64,000 nucleotides of DNA, from NCBI RefSeq assembly GCF_010977555.1, contig NZ_CP048815.1:5510501-5574500 (forward strand), read 5' to 3'. A program made the position numbers and the translations under genes. Positions 44,615 to 54,432 of the stretch are shown here, piece after piece; positions within the stretch are counted from its first letter, which is position 1; each line of letters opens with the position of its first letter. The DNA is from Caulobacter rhizosphaerae (lineage in GTDB: Bacteria; Pseudomonadota; Alphaproteobacteria; Caulobacterales; Caulobacteraceae). The notes beneath the pieces are model-generated. The model did not search any database. It was not told the origin of the DNA and was given only the letters and a program-made list of their open reading frames with translations.

Positions 44615-47600
44615 GTGGCGTCGGGGCGTCAGATGAGCGACATCAATGGAACGGTGAACGATGACGTCCTGGTCGGAGGCGACGGGGATGACACCCTCAC
44701 CGGAGGCGGGGGCAACGACACGCTAAGCGGCGGTCTCGGCGCCAATACGATCAACGGCGGCGACGGCGTGGACACCGTCGATTATACCTGGGCCAGTTGG
44801 TCGGTCACGCTGGACCTCGGAAATCCGGACGCGCAGCAGACCCTTGGCGGCTGGGTCAGCTGGGAATGGCGCCTGGCCTCCGACACGCTGATCGGGATCG
44901 AGAACGTTCGGGGTTCCGCCCAGGACGACATCCTGAGAGGAGACGTGGGTTCGAACCTCATCGAAGGGGGAGCCGGCAATGACGGACTCTTCGATGGCGG
45001 CGGCGGCGCCAATGACATCCTGCGCGGGGGAGTCGGGAACGACGCCCTGCAGACATGGAACGGCAGCACGGGCGCCCACGTCGCGCACTACTACGGCGAG
45101 GCCGGAAATGACTCGCTCTACGTCTCCGACGACAACCCGCTGAGCGAATACTGGCTGGTCGGCGGAGAAGGCGACGATCGCATCTACGCCAGCCGCGACA
45201 CAGGCTCTTCCGCGAAGACCACGATCGACGGCGGCGCCGGCGACGACGACATATCGATCCGCTACGGCGACGACTATCAGATCACGCTGGGCGACGGTCA
45301 CGATCTGGTGACGTTCTATACCGCCGAGCGAGGGCTCCGCGCCACCATCACCGACTTCCAGGTCGCCGGCGCTTCCGCCGACGCCCTCAACATGGGCGAA
45401 TTTCTCGCCTACAACCTTTCCACGCCCACCGGCTCGGGCCTGCCAGGCTGGGACCAGCGCAGCAACCCCTTCGCCGACGGCTATCTTCGACTGACCCAGC
45501 AAGGGGCCGACACCTGGCTCGAGATGAGCATTTTCCCAGGCTCGTCGTCCTACCAAACCGTCCTGGTCTTCAACAACACGGTCGCGACGACCTTCACCGC
45601 GACCTCTTTCGCGGGTTACGATCCGCTCGGCGGTCCGGTCCAGGGGATGACCCTGACCGGCTCGGGCGAGCTTGACTTCATCAAGGGCGGCGGCGGGGCC
45701 GACATCATTCAGGGCGGCGCCGGTCAGGACCAGATCGAGAGCGGGCTTGGAGACGACATCGTCCACGGTAACGCGGGCGACGACTTCATCGACGACCGTT
45801 CCGGCGACGACCAGCTCTACGGCGACGACGGAAACGACCTGCTTAATGTGTTCCGTTCCGACCGGACCACCTTCAACACGGTCGTGATGGACGGCGGCGC
45901 GGGCGACGACGCGATCCATTTCGCGAGCCATTACCGGACCTCGAGCGCCGCCGTCACGCTGACGGGCGGGGACGGCGACGATTATCTGGAGCTCTGGGGA
46001 AGCACCCGAGGCGTCGTCGATGGCGGCGCCGGCGCCGATCGCCTGCAATATTACGGCTTCGACAACCTCGGCGTTTCCACCCTTTCAGGCGGCGACGGCG
46101 ATGATGTCTTCGATCTCACGCTCAGCGACGAGGTCATCGTTCAAGGCGGAGCCGGTGTCGATGAAGCCATCGTGCGGCTCAGCTATACCCTGAGCGGGAA
46201 CCTGTTCTTCGACGGACGATCGGCGGCCCAGAACAATCTGCTGACCCTCAACGGCGTGACCAGGGCGCAGTTGCAAGGCGTCGAGCGCATCACCCTCTAC
46301 GCCGAGGCGGGGAACGACGTCATCTACGGCGGCGCCGGCCGGACCGAGATCCATGGCGGCGCGGGCGACGACGAGCTCCATGCCGGCGACGGCGACGCCG
46401 CGCTGTATGGCGAAGACGGCGCCGACCTGCTGATCGGCGGTCCGGGCGCGGACACGCTGGACGGCGGAAACGGCCGCGACACCCTTCAAGGCGGCGACGG
46501 AGACGACCTGCTGGTCGGCGGTCTGGACGCCGACGTCCTGAACGGCGGCGCGGGCAGCGACACCCTGATGGGCGAGGGCGGCGACGACCTGCTGCGCGGC
46601 GGCCTCGGCGTGAGCTATCCCTCGGTTACCGACAACCTCGACGGCGGAGACGGCCGCGACCTGGTCGCCTATGACGACCAGTCCTACGGCGTCGTCGTGA
46701 ACCTTAAGAGCTCCAGCGCCTACGGCCTCGGCTTCAGCCAGGTCCTGAACCATATCGAGGACATTCTCGGTTCCGCGTTCAACGACACCCTGACCGGCGA
46801 CGCGGGCGCCAACCGCATCGACGGCGGCGCGGGCGACGACGTCATCGACGGCGGCGCAGGCGACGACGTGCTGCTGGGCGGCGGCGGCGGCCACGACACG
46901 GTCAGCTTCGCGAGCGAGACGGCCGCCGTGACCGTGTACCTGGCCGAAGGGGTCGCGATCGGCGCCTCGTCGGGCGTCGACACGCTGGTCGGCTTCACCG
47001 ACGTCACCCTGAGCGACAACGACGACCGGGCCTATGGCGACGCCGGAGCGAACCTGATCATCGGCCTGGGTGGCGACGACGAAATCGACGGCCGCGCCGG
47101 GGACGACAAGCTGAACGGCTACGGCGGCGACGACAAAATCGTCGGCGGCGAGGGGAACGACCAGCTCAGCGGCGGCGACGGCGACGACCTCCTGATGGGC
47201 GGCGCGGGCAACGACCAGCTCCGCGGGGGCTACGGCCACGACATCCTGATTGGCGGCGAAGGCGACGACTATTTCGACGACGACGGCGGCGACGACGTCG
47301 TGTCCTACCAGGGCGCGACCAGCGGCGTGACCGTCTCGACGCTGATCTTCGGCGCGCAGAACACGGGCGGCGCGGGCGCCGACACCCTGTCGCGCATCTC
47401 GAGCCTGCAGGGGTCCGACTTCAACGACGTGCTGACCGCCGGCGGAACGCTGCAGGGCGGCAAGGGCGACGACATCCTGACGGGCGCCTTCTCCTCGACG
47501 GCGCTCTACGACGACGCGACCAGCGGCGTCACCGTCGACCTCAACCTCACGGGCGCGCAGAACGTCGGCGGCGGCCTGGGCTCGGACACCCTTTCCAAGA

Positions 47601-50600
47601 TCGCCAACCTGGTGGGTTCGGCGTTTGACGACACCCTGACCGGCGACGCCGCCGACAACCGGCTGGTCGGCGGCGCGGGCAACAACACCCTCAACGGCGG
47701 CGGCGGCGGCGACACGCTGGTGGGCGGCGCGGGAACCGACGTCCTGAACGGCGGATCCGGGATCGACTTCGCCGACTATTCGGCCGCGACCTCCGGCGTC
47801 GACGTGCAGCTGATCTTCACCGTGGCCCAGAACACCCTGGGCGGCGGGATCGACACCCTGATCGGCATCGAAGGCGTTCGCGGCTCGGCCCTGAACGACA
47901 TCATCGCCGGCGATGGGGGCGACAACCGCCTGGGCGGCGGCGCAGGCGACGACCTGCTGAAGGGCGGCGACGGGGCCGACATCCTGTACGGCGGCGTCTA
48001 CAGTTATCCGTTCACCACAACCTCGGACTACAATTTCGTCGAGGGAAAGGACGTCCTGGAAGGCGGGGCGGGCAACGACTTCCTCTATGCTGGCGACTAT
48101 GTCGGCGGTGACGACATCCTGCGCGGCGGGGCCGGCGACGATACGCTCATCAGCGGCAACAAGGTGATGGCGGTCTACGGCGACGACGGCGACGACGGGT
48201 TCGAGATCACCAACGGCGACCGCCAGGGCGTTCTGGACGGCGGCGCGGGAACCGACACGCTGAAGGTCCGCGACGCCAACATCGCCGCGCTTCAGATCAC
48301 CGGCGTCGAGACGCTTTCGGGCAACAACGTCACCGCGACGGTGGCGCAGTTCGCCGCCTTCGCCCGCATCGAGGCGATGTTCTCGGCCGCGGTCCTCAAG
48401 CTGGCCAGCGGCGGCGTGATCGACTTCTCGAAGAACGCCGTCGGCGCCGTATCCGTCACCGGATCCGACAGCGCCGACGACATCACCGGCACAGCGGGCG
48501 CGGACACCCTCTTCGGCCGCGGGGGCGAAGACATCCTGCACGGCGGGTTGGGCAACGACACCCTGTATGCGGGCCTGGGCCAGGACCAGCTGTTTGGCGG
48601 AGCGGGCGACGACGTCCTGGGCCTGGCCGTCGATTTCGGCGGCGCACCCGACTCCGGCGTGGACCGCTATTGGGGCGAAGCCGGCGCCGACACGTTCTCG
48701 ATCGGCTCGGGCGGCGGCGAAATCGCCGCCGACGGCGGCGCCGACAACGACCTGTTCTACCTGGCCGGCGGCCTGGTCGGCTCGGTCGACGGCGGATCGG
48801 GCGTCGACGCCATTTCGAGTTCGGACATCCACAACCTGGTGATCTCGAACGTCGAGCGCCTGAATGGCGGGACCATCGCCACCGCCGCCCAGTTCGCCGC
48901 CTTCACCACGATCGCGGGCTACAACGGCGCGGGACCGATCACGGGCCTGGTGTTGGCCGCCGCGGGCGCGGTGGACTTCGGCCAGAAGGTGCTGGCCGGT
49001 TCCTCGGTCTCGGTGACGGGATCCGCCGGCGCCGACCAGATCACCGGCACCGACGGCGACGACGTGCTGAACGGGGCGGACGGCGAGGACACCCTCGTCG
49101 GCGGCGCCGGAGCCGACGTCCTGGATGGCGGAGCCGGCTACGACGTGGCCAGCTACGCCTCGGCCAAGGCGGGCGTGACTGTCAACCTGGCGACCGTCGG
49201 TCCCCAGAACACCGGCGGCGCGGGCCTCGACACCCTGAGCGGCATTGAAGGCGTGTCCGGATCGGCCTTCGACGACACCCTTTACGCCGGCGTTCTCCGC
49301 GCCGTTCTGGAAGGCGGCGCGGGCGACGACCGACTGTATGGCGGAGCCGCCTCGGACCTCCTGCTTGGCGGCGCGGGCAACGACCACATCTACGGCAGCG
49401 CCGGGGCCGACGTCATCGACGGCGGAGCCGGGCTGGACTTCGCGCGCTACGACTCTTCGGGCGCGGGCGTGTCCGTCGATCTGTCCACCGGCGTCGCGAG
49501 CGGCGGCGACGCGGCGGGCGACACCCTCACGGGCGTCGAAGGGGTCGTCGGCAGCGCCTTTGCCGATGTCATCCAGGGCGGCGCCGGCGACAACGTCTTC
49601 TACGGCCAGGCCGACAGCGACGTGCTGAAGGGTTTCGGCGGCAACGACGTCCTGGACGGCGGCGACGGCGCCGACATCCTGGACGGCGGTGACGGATCCG
49701 ACACCCTCCTGGGCGGGGCCGGCTACGACGTGGCCAGCTACGCCTCGGCCAGGTCGGCGGTGACGGTGAACCTGGGGACGACCGGCGCCCAGGACACCGG
49801 CGGCGGCGGCGTCGACACGCTGACCGGCATCGAAGGCCTGACGGGCTCGGCCTTCAACGACGTCGTCTACACGGCCGCCGCTGGCGGGACCGTGGACGGC
49901 GGGGCCGGCGACGACCGGCTTTATGGCGAGGCCGGCGTAGACCGTCTGCTGGGCGGTTCGGGCGGCGACCACATCTACGGCAGCGCCGGAGCGGACATCA
50001 TCGACGGCGGCGCCGATTTCGACTTCGTCCGCTACGACTTCTCGTCGGCGGCCGTGTCGGTCGATCTCGGCGGCGGCAGCAGGTCTGGCGGAGACGCCCA
50101 GGGCGACTCCCTGACCTCGATCGAGGGCATCGTCGGAACCGCCTTCGGCGACGCGCTCTACGGCGGGGCCGGCGATAACATCTTCTACGGCCAGGCCGGC
50201 AACGACGTGCTGAAGGGCTTCGGCGGCAACGACGTGCTGGAGGGCGGCGACGGCGACGACAACCTGTTCGGCGGCGCCGGCGCCGATATCCTGCGCGGCG
50301 GCGCAGGCTTCGATGTCGCGAACTACAACGAGACGTCCGCGGCGGTGGTCAACCTCACGACCGGCGTCAACGGCGGTTCGGCTTCGGGTGACGTGCTGAC
50401 CGGCGTCGAGGGCCTGGAGGGCGGCTTCTACGCGGACACCTTCACCGGCGACGCCGGAGCGAACTCGCTCTACGGCATGGCCGGCGACGACGTGCTGCGA
50501 GGCATGGCCGGAGACGACGTGCTCGACGGCGGCCAGGGCAGCGACCACCTCTACGGCGGAATCGGCGCGGACCTGCTGCGGGGCGGAGACTTCGTGGACC

Positions 50601-51427
50601 TGGCCCGCTACGACGACGCTGCGGAAGGGGTCTGGGTCGACCTTGCCCAGGGCAAAGGCTTCACGGGTGAGGCGACCGGCGACATCCTCGTCCAGATCGA
50701 GGGCCTGGTCGGCTCGCGCTTTGCCGACACCTTCGTCGGAGACGGCGGCGTCAACACGCTCTACGGCCAGGGCGGCGACGACCTGCTGAGCGGCGGCGCC
50801 GGAGACGACACCCTGGAGGGCGGCGACGGCAACGACCACCTGTATGGCGGCGCAGGCGCCGACGCCCTTCGCGGCGGCGACGGCTACGACCTGGTGCGCT
50901 ACGACACCGAGGCGTCGGCGGTCTGGGTCGATCTGGGCCTGGGCTCAGGCCAGGCGGGCGCAGCCGGCGACACCTTCAGCTCCATCGAAGGCGTGGTGGG
51001 CTCCGCCGGCTCCGACATGTTGATCGGCGGGAGCGGCGCCAACACCCTCTATGGCCAGGCCGGCGACGACACGCTGCGGGGGGAGAGCGGCAACGACGCC
51101 CTGTACGGCGGATCCGGCGCGGACACCTTCCTGTACGTGACGACCGGCGAATCCTCGGCGGCCGGGGGCGACCGGATTTGGGACTTCAGCCTGGCCGAAC
51201 ATGATCGCATCGACCTATCGGCGATCGACGCCAACACCGCGACCCTGCAGGACGACGCCTTCACGCTGGTGGCGGCGCTGAACGGCCAAGCCGGCCAAGC
51301 CGCCTTCGCCTACGACCAGGCCAACGACACCACCCGGTTGACGCTGGACGTCAACGGAGACGGCCTCGCCGACTTCCTGCTGACCATCAACGGTCAGCTG
51401 ACGACGAGCGAGGGTCTCGTCCTCTAG
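44615..51427 (+). CDS. Giant RTX repeat protein (2270 aa)
   Basis: Almost the whole protein is built of calcium-binding RTX nonapeptides (GGxGxDxLx), beginning within 25 residues of the N-terminus (VGGDGDDTLTGGGGNDTL). Blocks of RTX repeats alternate with short modules such as GVTVDLN followed by DTLxxIExxxGSAFxDxLxGD. There is a 195-residue internal duplication (residues about 1508-1702 and 1703-1897). The C-terminus is of the serralysin/type I secretion kind (GGSGADTFLYVTTGESS, DRIDLSAIDANTATLQDDAF). There is no Sec signal and no catalytic domain. A GTG at 44615 lies 13 nt after AAGGAGG; an ATG at 44633 is an alternative. An adhesin, surface-layer or matrix role is inferred; the exporter genes are elsewhere. 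Confidence 0.85.
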   Translation: MASGRQMSDINGTVNDDVLVGGDGDDTLTGGGGNDTLSGGLGANTINGGDGVDTVDYTWASWSVTLDLGNPDAQQTLGGWVSWEWRLASDTLIGIENVRGSAQDDILRGDVGSNLIEGGAGNDGLFDGGGGANDILRGGVGNDALQTWNGSTGAHVAHYYGEAGNDSLYVSDDNPLSEYWLVGGEGDDRIYASRDTGSSAKTTIDGGAGDDDISIRYGDDYQITLGDGHDLVTFYTAERGLRATITDFQVAGASADALNMGEFLAYNLSTPTGSGLPGWDQRSNPFADGYLRLTQQGADTWLEMSIFPGSSSYQTVLVFNNTVATTFTATSFAGYDPLGGPVQGMTLTGSGELDFIKGGGGADIIQGGAGQDQIESGLGDDIVHGNAGDDFIDDRSGDDQLYGDDGNDLLNVFRSDRTTFNTVVMDGGAGDDAIHFASHYRTSSAAVTLTGGDGDDYLELWGSTRGVVDGGAGADRLQYYGFDNLGVSTLSGGDGDDVFDLTLSDEVIVQGGAGVDEAIVRLSYTLSGNLFFDGRSAAQNNLLTLNGVTRAQLQGVERITLYAEAGNDVIYGGAGRTEIHGGAGDDELHAGDGDAALYGEDGADLLIGGPGADTLDGGNGRDTLQGGDGDDLLVGGLDADVLNGGAGSDTLMGEGGDDLLRGGLGVSYPSVTDNLDGGDGRDLVAYDDQSYGVVVNLKSSSAYGLGFSQVLNHIEDILGSAFNDTLTGDAGANRIDGGAGDDVIDGGAGDDVLLGGGGGHDTVSFASETAAVTVYLAEGVAIGASSGVDTLVGFTDVTLSDNDDRAYGDAGANLIIGLGGDDEIDGRAGDDKLNGYGGDDKIVGGEGNDQLSGGDGDDLLMGGAGNDQLRGGYGHDILIGGEGDDYFDDDGGDDVVSYQGATSGVTVSTLIFGAQNTGGAGADTLSRISSLQGSDFNDVLTAGGTLQGGKGDDILTGAFSSTALYDDATSGVTVDLNLTGAQNVGGGLGSDTLSKIANLVGSAFDDTLTGDAADNRLVGGAGNNTLNGGGGGDTLVGGAGTDVLNGGSGIDFADYSAATSGVDVQLIFTVAQNTLGGGIDTLIGIEGVRGSALNDIIAGDGGDNRLGGGAGDDLLKGGDGADILYGGVYSYPFTTTSDYNFVEGKDVLEGGAGNDFLYAGDYVGGDDILRGGAGDDTLISGNKVMAVYGDDGDDGFEITNGDRQGVLDGGAGTDTLKVRDANIAALQITGVETLSGNNVTATVAQFAAFARIEAMFSAAVLKLASGGVIDFSKNAVGAVSVTGSDSADDITGTAGADTLFGRGGEDILHGGLGNDTLYAGLGQDQLFGGAGDDVLGLAVDFGGAPDSGVDRYWGEAGADTFSIGSGGGEIAADGGADNDLFYLAGGLVGSVDGGSGVDAISSSDIHNLVISNVERLNGGTIATAAQFAAFTTIAGYNGAGPITGLVLAAAGAVDFGQKVLAGSSVSVTGSAGADQITGTDGDDVLNGADGEDTLVGGAGADVLDGGAGYDVASYASAKAGVTVNLATVGPQNTGGAGLDTLSGIEGVSGSAFDDTLYAGVLRAVLEGGAGDDRLYGGAASDLLLGGAGNDHIYGSAGADVIDGGAGLDFARYDSSGAGVSVDLSTGVASGGDAAGDTLTGVEGVVGSAFADVIQGGAGDNVFYGQADSDVLKGFGGNDVLDGGDGADILDGGDGSDTLLGGAGYDVASYASARSAVTVNLGTTGAQDTGGGGVDTLTGIEGLTGSAFNDVVYTAAAGGTVDGGAGDDRLYGEAGVDRLLGGSGGDHIYGSAGADIIDGGADFDFVRYDFSSAAVSVDLGGGSRSGGDAQGDSLTSIEGIVGTAFGDALYGGAGDNIFYGQAGNDVLKGFGGNDVLEGGDGDDNLFGGAGADILRGGAGFDVANYNETSAAVVNLTTGVNGGSASGDVLTGVEGLEGGFYADTFTGDAGANSLYGMAGDDVLRGMAGDDVLDGGQGSDHLYGGIGADLLRGGDFVDLARYDDAAEGVWVDLAQGKGFTGEATGDILVQIEGLVGSRFADTFVGDGGVNTLYGQGGDDLLSGGAGDDTLEGGDGNDHLYGGAGADALRGGDGYDLVRYDTEASAVWVDLGLGSGQAGAAGDTFSSIEGVVGSAGSDMLIGGSGANTLYGQAGDDTLRGESGNDALYGGSGADTFLYVTTGESSAAGGDRIWDFSLAEHDRIDLSAIDANTATLQDDAFTLVAALNGQAGQAAFAYDQANDTTRLTLDVNGDGLADFLLTINGQLTTSEGLVL
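49136..50305 (+). repeat. 585-bp internal duplication in the giant RTX gene
   Basis: Two tandem copies (49136-49720 and 49721-50305) align from GYDVASYASA through GDNVFYGQ/GDNIFYGQ and VLKGFGGNDVL without a gap, an exact period of 195 codons. The protein copies are clearly alike but diverged, so the event is not recent. Less regular relatives flank it on both sides. Confidence 0.85.
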
Positions 51428-51456
51428 AGCGCCTGGGCGAAGCGGTTCGCCCCGTC

Positions 51457-51488
51457 GCCGGGTTCAGATGGCTCCATCTGAACCCGGC
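51457..51488. terminator. Perfect 15-bp hairpin between convergent genes
   Basis: The 15-mer beginning GCCGGGTTCAG (51457-51471) pairs perfectly with 51474-51488 around a 2-nt loop. It lies 29 bp past the RTX stop and 28 bp before the end of the convergent sulfotransferase gene. No U tract follows on either strand, so factor-dependent termination or a small dispersed repeat are also possible. Confidence 0.6.
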
Positions 51489-51516
51489 AGACAGGCTCTG
51501 GGGAACGGATGGATGA

Positions 51517-52191
51517 CTAGGGAGCGTACCCCAGGCGTCTCATCCATTCGCCGTGCCGGGCCATGAAGATCTCGATCTCCTCGCCCGTCAGGGTGTCGGG
51601 AACCCCGGCCTGCCCTCGGCGGAAGAAGTCGGGACGGGCGGCGTTCATGCTCGCCCAGGGATCGACCCAGGCGGCGACCGGTTCGACGTCCAGGAATTCG
51701 GCGATGCGTGCATGCGCGGCCGTCGGTTCCCTGACCAGAGCCTCATAGGTGAGGAGCAGGGTGTCGGGCCGCTCCAGGGGATTCCAGGCGTCCAGGTGAA
51801 GCGACCAGTTGTTGAACGGCGTGCCGCCGTTGACGATCTCGGGCCACGGCGCATGCTGTTCGTCGATCTGGATGCGGTAGTGCCGATAGGAGTCGGTGGC
51901 CACCAATCCGTTCCGCACGACGTAGATCGCCTGGCCCCCATCCTCGGGCTGGTCGTGGGTCTTGACCACCGTCACCCCGGGGTCGGCCTGGGCCGACGCG
52001 TAGAACTCGGGATAGTCGCCGTCGTAGGACACCGCGCCGATGGCGGAGACCAGATGGTCGGCCATGCCCTTGGGACTACGGGACGCCTTGGCCTCGTATT
52101 TCGAGTAGCTCTTGAGGCCGAACACCGACTGTAAAACGGTCCGGACGAGGGTGTTTCCTGAACGCGGAAACGACGCCAACCAAACGATCAA
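51517..52191 (-). CDS. Sulfotransferase-family protein
   Basis: A 224-residue cytosolic protein with the PAPS 5'-phosphosulfate-binding loop at the N-terminus (WLASFPRSGNTLVRTVL), the 3'-phosphate region YVVRNGLVATDSYRHY, and a C-terminal RRGQAGVPDTLTGEEIEIF, which matches the GxxGxW-like end of sulfotransferases. It would move sulfate from PAPS to an alcohol of a glycan, lipid or small molecule; the acceptor is unknown. Translation appears to start at TTG (52189-52191) behind AAGGAAAG. It is divergent from gmd and sits between the RTX and polysaccharide genes, which hints at a surface glycan acceptor. Confidence 0.85.
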   Translation of the reverse strand: MIVWLASFPRSGNTLVRTVLQSVFGLKSYSKYEAKASRSPKGMADHLVSAIGAVSYDGDYPEFYASAQADPGVTVVKTHDQPEDGGQAIYVVRNGLVATDSYRHYRIQIDEQHAPWPEIVNGGTPFNNWSLHLDAWNPLERPDTLLLTYEALVREPTAAHARIAEFLDVEPVAAWVDPWASMNAARPDFFRRGQAGVPDTLTGEEIEIFMARHGEWMRRLGYAP

Positions 52192-52390
52192 AAAACGACT
52201 TTCCTTCTCTTTTCCGAACCGTCCGGCTAGCTGTCGAACGTTCGTCGCTCCGAAAACAGCGCGGGCGGCGTCCCGATAAATGTATCGCTTTCCTATTGGA
52301 ATGTCGCGAGCATCGGTTGGCCCTGCGACCGAAATGCGCTAGGAGCGCCACAACTTTGCGGACGCAGGTCCCGGTATTCGGAGAGAGACA

Positions 52391-53458
52391 TTGGCAACGG
52401 GTAAGGTAGCTCTAATTACGGGCGTGACCGGTCAAGACGGAGCGTACCTGTCGGAATTGTTGCTGTCGAAAGGCTACACGGTGCACGGCGTGAAGCGCCG
52501 TTCGTCGTCGTTCAACACCGGCCGGATCGAAAGCCTCTACCAAGACCCGCACGAAAAGGACCCCCGGTTCATCCTGCACTACGGGGACATGACCGACAGC
52601 ACCAACCTGATCCGGATCGTCCAGCAGACCCAACCCGACGAGATCTACAATCTGGCCGCCCAGAGCCACGTGGCGGTCAGCTTCGAGACCCCCGAATATA
52701 CCGGCAACGCCGACGCGGTGGGGACGCTGCGCCTGCTGGAAGCCATCCGCATCCTGGGCCTGGAGAAGAAGACCAAATTCTACCAGGCCTCGACCTCGGA
52801 GCTCTACGGCCTCGTCCAGGAAGTGCCGCAGAGCGAGAAGACCCCGTTCTACCCGCGCAGCCCCTATGCCGCGGCCAAGCTCTACGGCTACTGGATCGTG
52901 GTCAACTACCGCGAAGCCTACGGCATCCACGCCAGCAACGGCATCCTGTTCAATCACGAGAGCCCGCTGCGCGGCGAGACCTTCGTCACCCGCAAGATCA
53001 CCCGCGCGGTCGCGGCCATCAAGCAGGGTTTCCAGGACAAGCTCTACCTGGGCAACCTGGACGCCAAGCGCGACTGGGGCCACGCCCGGGAATATGTCCG
53101 TGGCATGTGGCTGATGCTGCAGCAGGAAGAAGCTGACGACTACGTCCTCGCCACCGGCGAAACGACGATCGTGCGCGACTTCGTGACCAAGGCCTTCTCG
53201 GAAACCGGCGTGACCCTCAACTGGTCGGGCTCGGGCGTCGACGAGAAGGGGACGTGCGCCGAAACCGGCAAGGTGCTGGTCGAGGTCGATCCGCGCTATT
53301 TCCGCCCGACCGAGGTGGAACTGCTGATCGGCGACCCGACCAAGGCCAAGGAAAAGCTCGGCTGGGTCCACGAGACCAAGTGGGAGCAGCTGTGCGCCGA
53401 AATGGTCGCCGCCGACATGATCGCCGTGGCCAAGGAGCAGCGCCGCAATGCCGAATGA
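52391..53458 (+). CDS. gmd: GDP-mannose 4,6-dehydratase
   Basis: Converts GDP-mannose to GDP-4-keto-6-deoxymannose. The 355-residue extended SDR protein has the NAD(P) motif [33 protein letters not shown], the catalytic region [15 protein letters not shown] and the Tyr-Lys pair in [13 protein letters not shown], then [16 protein letters not shown]. It starts with TTG at 52391 behind GAGAGAGA; no closer ATG keeps the motif. It overlaps fcl by 11 bp. It is the first gene of the polysaccharide cluster, and its product is shared by Fcl and the GDP-perosamine synthase. Confidence 0.97.
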   Translation: MATGKVALITGVTGQDGAYLSELLLSKGYTVHGVKRRSSSFNTGRIESLYQDPHEKDPRFILHYGDMTDSTNLIRIVQQTQPDEIYNLAAQSHVAVSFETPEYTGNADAVGTLRLLEAIRILGLEKKTKFYQASTSELYGLVQEVPQSEKTPFYPRSPYAAAKLYGYWIVVNYREAYGIHASNGILFNHESPLRGETFVTRKITRAVAAIKQGFQDKLYLGNLDAKRDWGHAREYVRGMWLMLQQEEADDYVLATGETTIVRDFVTKAFSETGVTLNWSGSGVDEKGTCAETGKVLVEVDPRYFRPTEVELLIGDPTKAKEKLGWVHETKWEQLCAEMVAADMIAVAKEQRRNAE

Positions 53459-54395
53459 CGCGCGCTTCTCCCTGGAGGGCAAGCGCGTTTGGGTAGCCGG
53501 CCATCGTGGGATGGTCGGCTCCGCCATCGTGCGGCGACTCGCGACCGAAAACTGCGAGGTGATCACGGCGGGGCGCGAGGTCGTCGACCTCAAGCGTCAA
53601 GACCAGGTCCAGGCCTGGATGGCTCAGGAGAGACCCGACGCGGTCTTCGTGGCCGCGGCGAAGGTCGGCGGCATCCTGGCCAACCACACCTATCCGGTCG
53701 ATTTCCTGTACGACAACCTGATGATCGAGGCCAACATCATCGACGCCGCGTACCGTAACGGTGCGTCCAAGCTGATGTTCCTCGGATCGTCGTGCATCTA
53801 TCCGAAGCTGGCCCCGCAGCCGATCCGCGAGGACAGCCTGCTGACCGGCCCGCTCGAGCCGACCAACGAGTGGTACGCGATCGCCAAGATCGCCGGCATC
53901 AAGCTGGCCCAGGCCTACCGCAAACAGTACGGCGCCGACTTCATCAGCGCCATGCCGACCAACCTGTACGGCCAAGGCGACAACTTCGACCTCAATTCCA
54001 GCCACGTGCTGCCGGCGCTCATGCGCAAGGCCCACGAGGCCAAGCTGTCTGGCGCCGACAGCATCACGATCTGGGGCACGGGCACGCCGCGTCGCGAATT
54101 CCTCAACGCCGACGATTGCGCCGACGCCTGCGTGCATCTGATGAAGACCTATTCCGACTTCGAGCACGTCAATGTCGGCTCGGGCGAGGATGTCACCATC
54201 CTGGAGCTGGCTCAGTTGGTCTGCGAGGTGGTGGGCTTCTCGGGGCGGATCTGCACCGATCCCTCAAAGCCCGACGGCACGCCGCGCAAGCTGATGAGCG
54301 CCGACAAGCTGCGCGGCATGGGCTGGTCCCCCCGCATCTCGCTGCGCCAGGGCGTCGCCGAGACCTACGACTGGTTCCTTCGGCAAACCGCCTGA
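53448..54395 (+). CDS. fcl: GDP-L-fucose synthase
   Basis: Epimerises and reduces GDP-4-keto-6-deoxymannose to GDP-L-fucose. The 315-residue SDR protein shows [35 protein letters not shown], the serine/cysteine region [16 protein letters not shown], the Tyr-Lys pair in [15 protein letters not shown], and [13 protein letters not shown]. The ATG at 53448 lies inside the last codons of gmd (11-bp overlap), so the two are coupled. Fucose should therefore be part of the surface glycan made by this locus. Confidence 0.97.
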   Translation: MPNDARFSLEGKRVWVAGHRGMVGSAIVRRLATENCEVITAGREVVDLKRQDQVQAWMAQERPDAVFVAAAKVGGILANHTYPVDFLYDNLMIEANIIDAAYRNGASKLMFLGSSCIYPKLAPQPIREDSLLTGPLEPTNEWYAIAKIAGIKLAQAYRKQYGADFISAMPTNLYGQGDNFDLNSSHVLPALMRKAHEAKLSGADSITIWGTGTPRREFLNADDCADACVHLMKTYSDFEHVNVGSGEDVTILELAQLVCEVVGFSGRICTDPSKPDGTPRKLMSADKLRGMGWSPRISLRQGVAETYDWFLRQTA

Positions 54396-54432
54396 TGTCC
54401 AGGCTTGCCACCGACCGCCGCGGACGCGCGAC

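Noticed and set aside
46085..50839. A 1584-codon open frame on the minus strand inside the RTX gene (and others at 44723-46048 and 12440-15157)
   Set aside because: These are shadows of GC-rich repetitive RTX coding. The translations are Val/Ala/Gly-rich with no recognisable domain, and the sense strand has clear RTX motifs.
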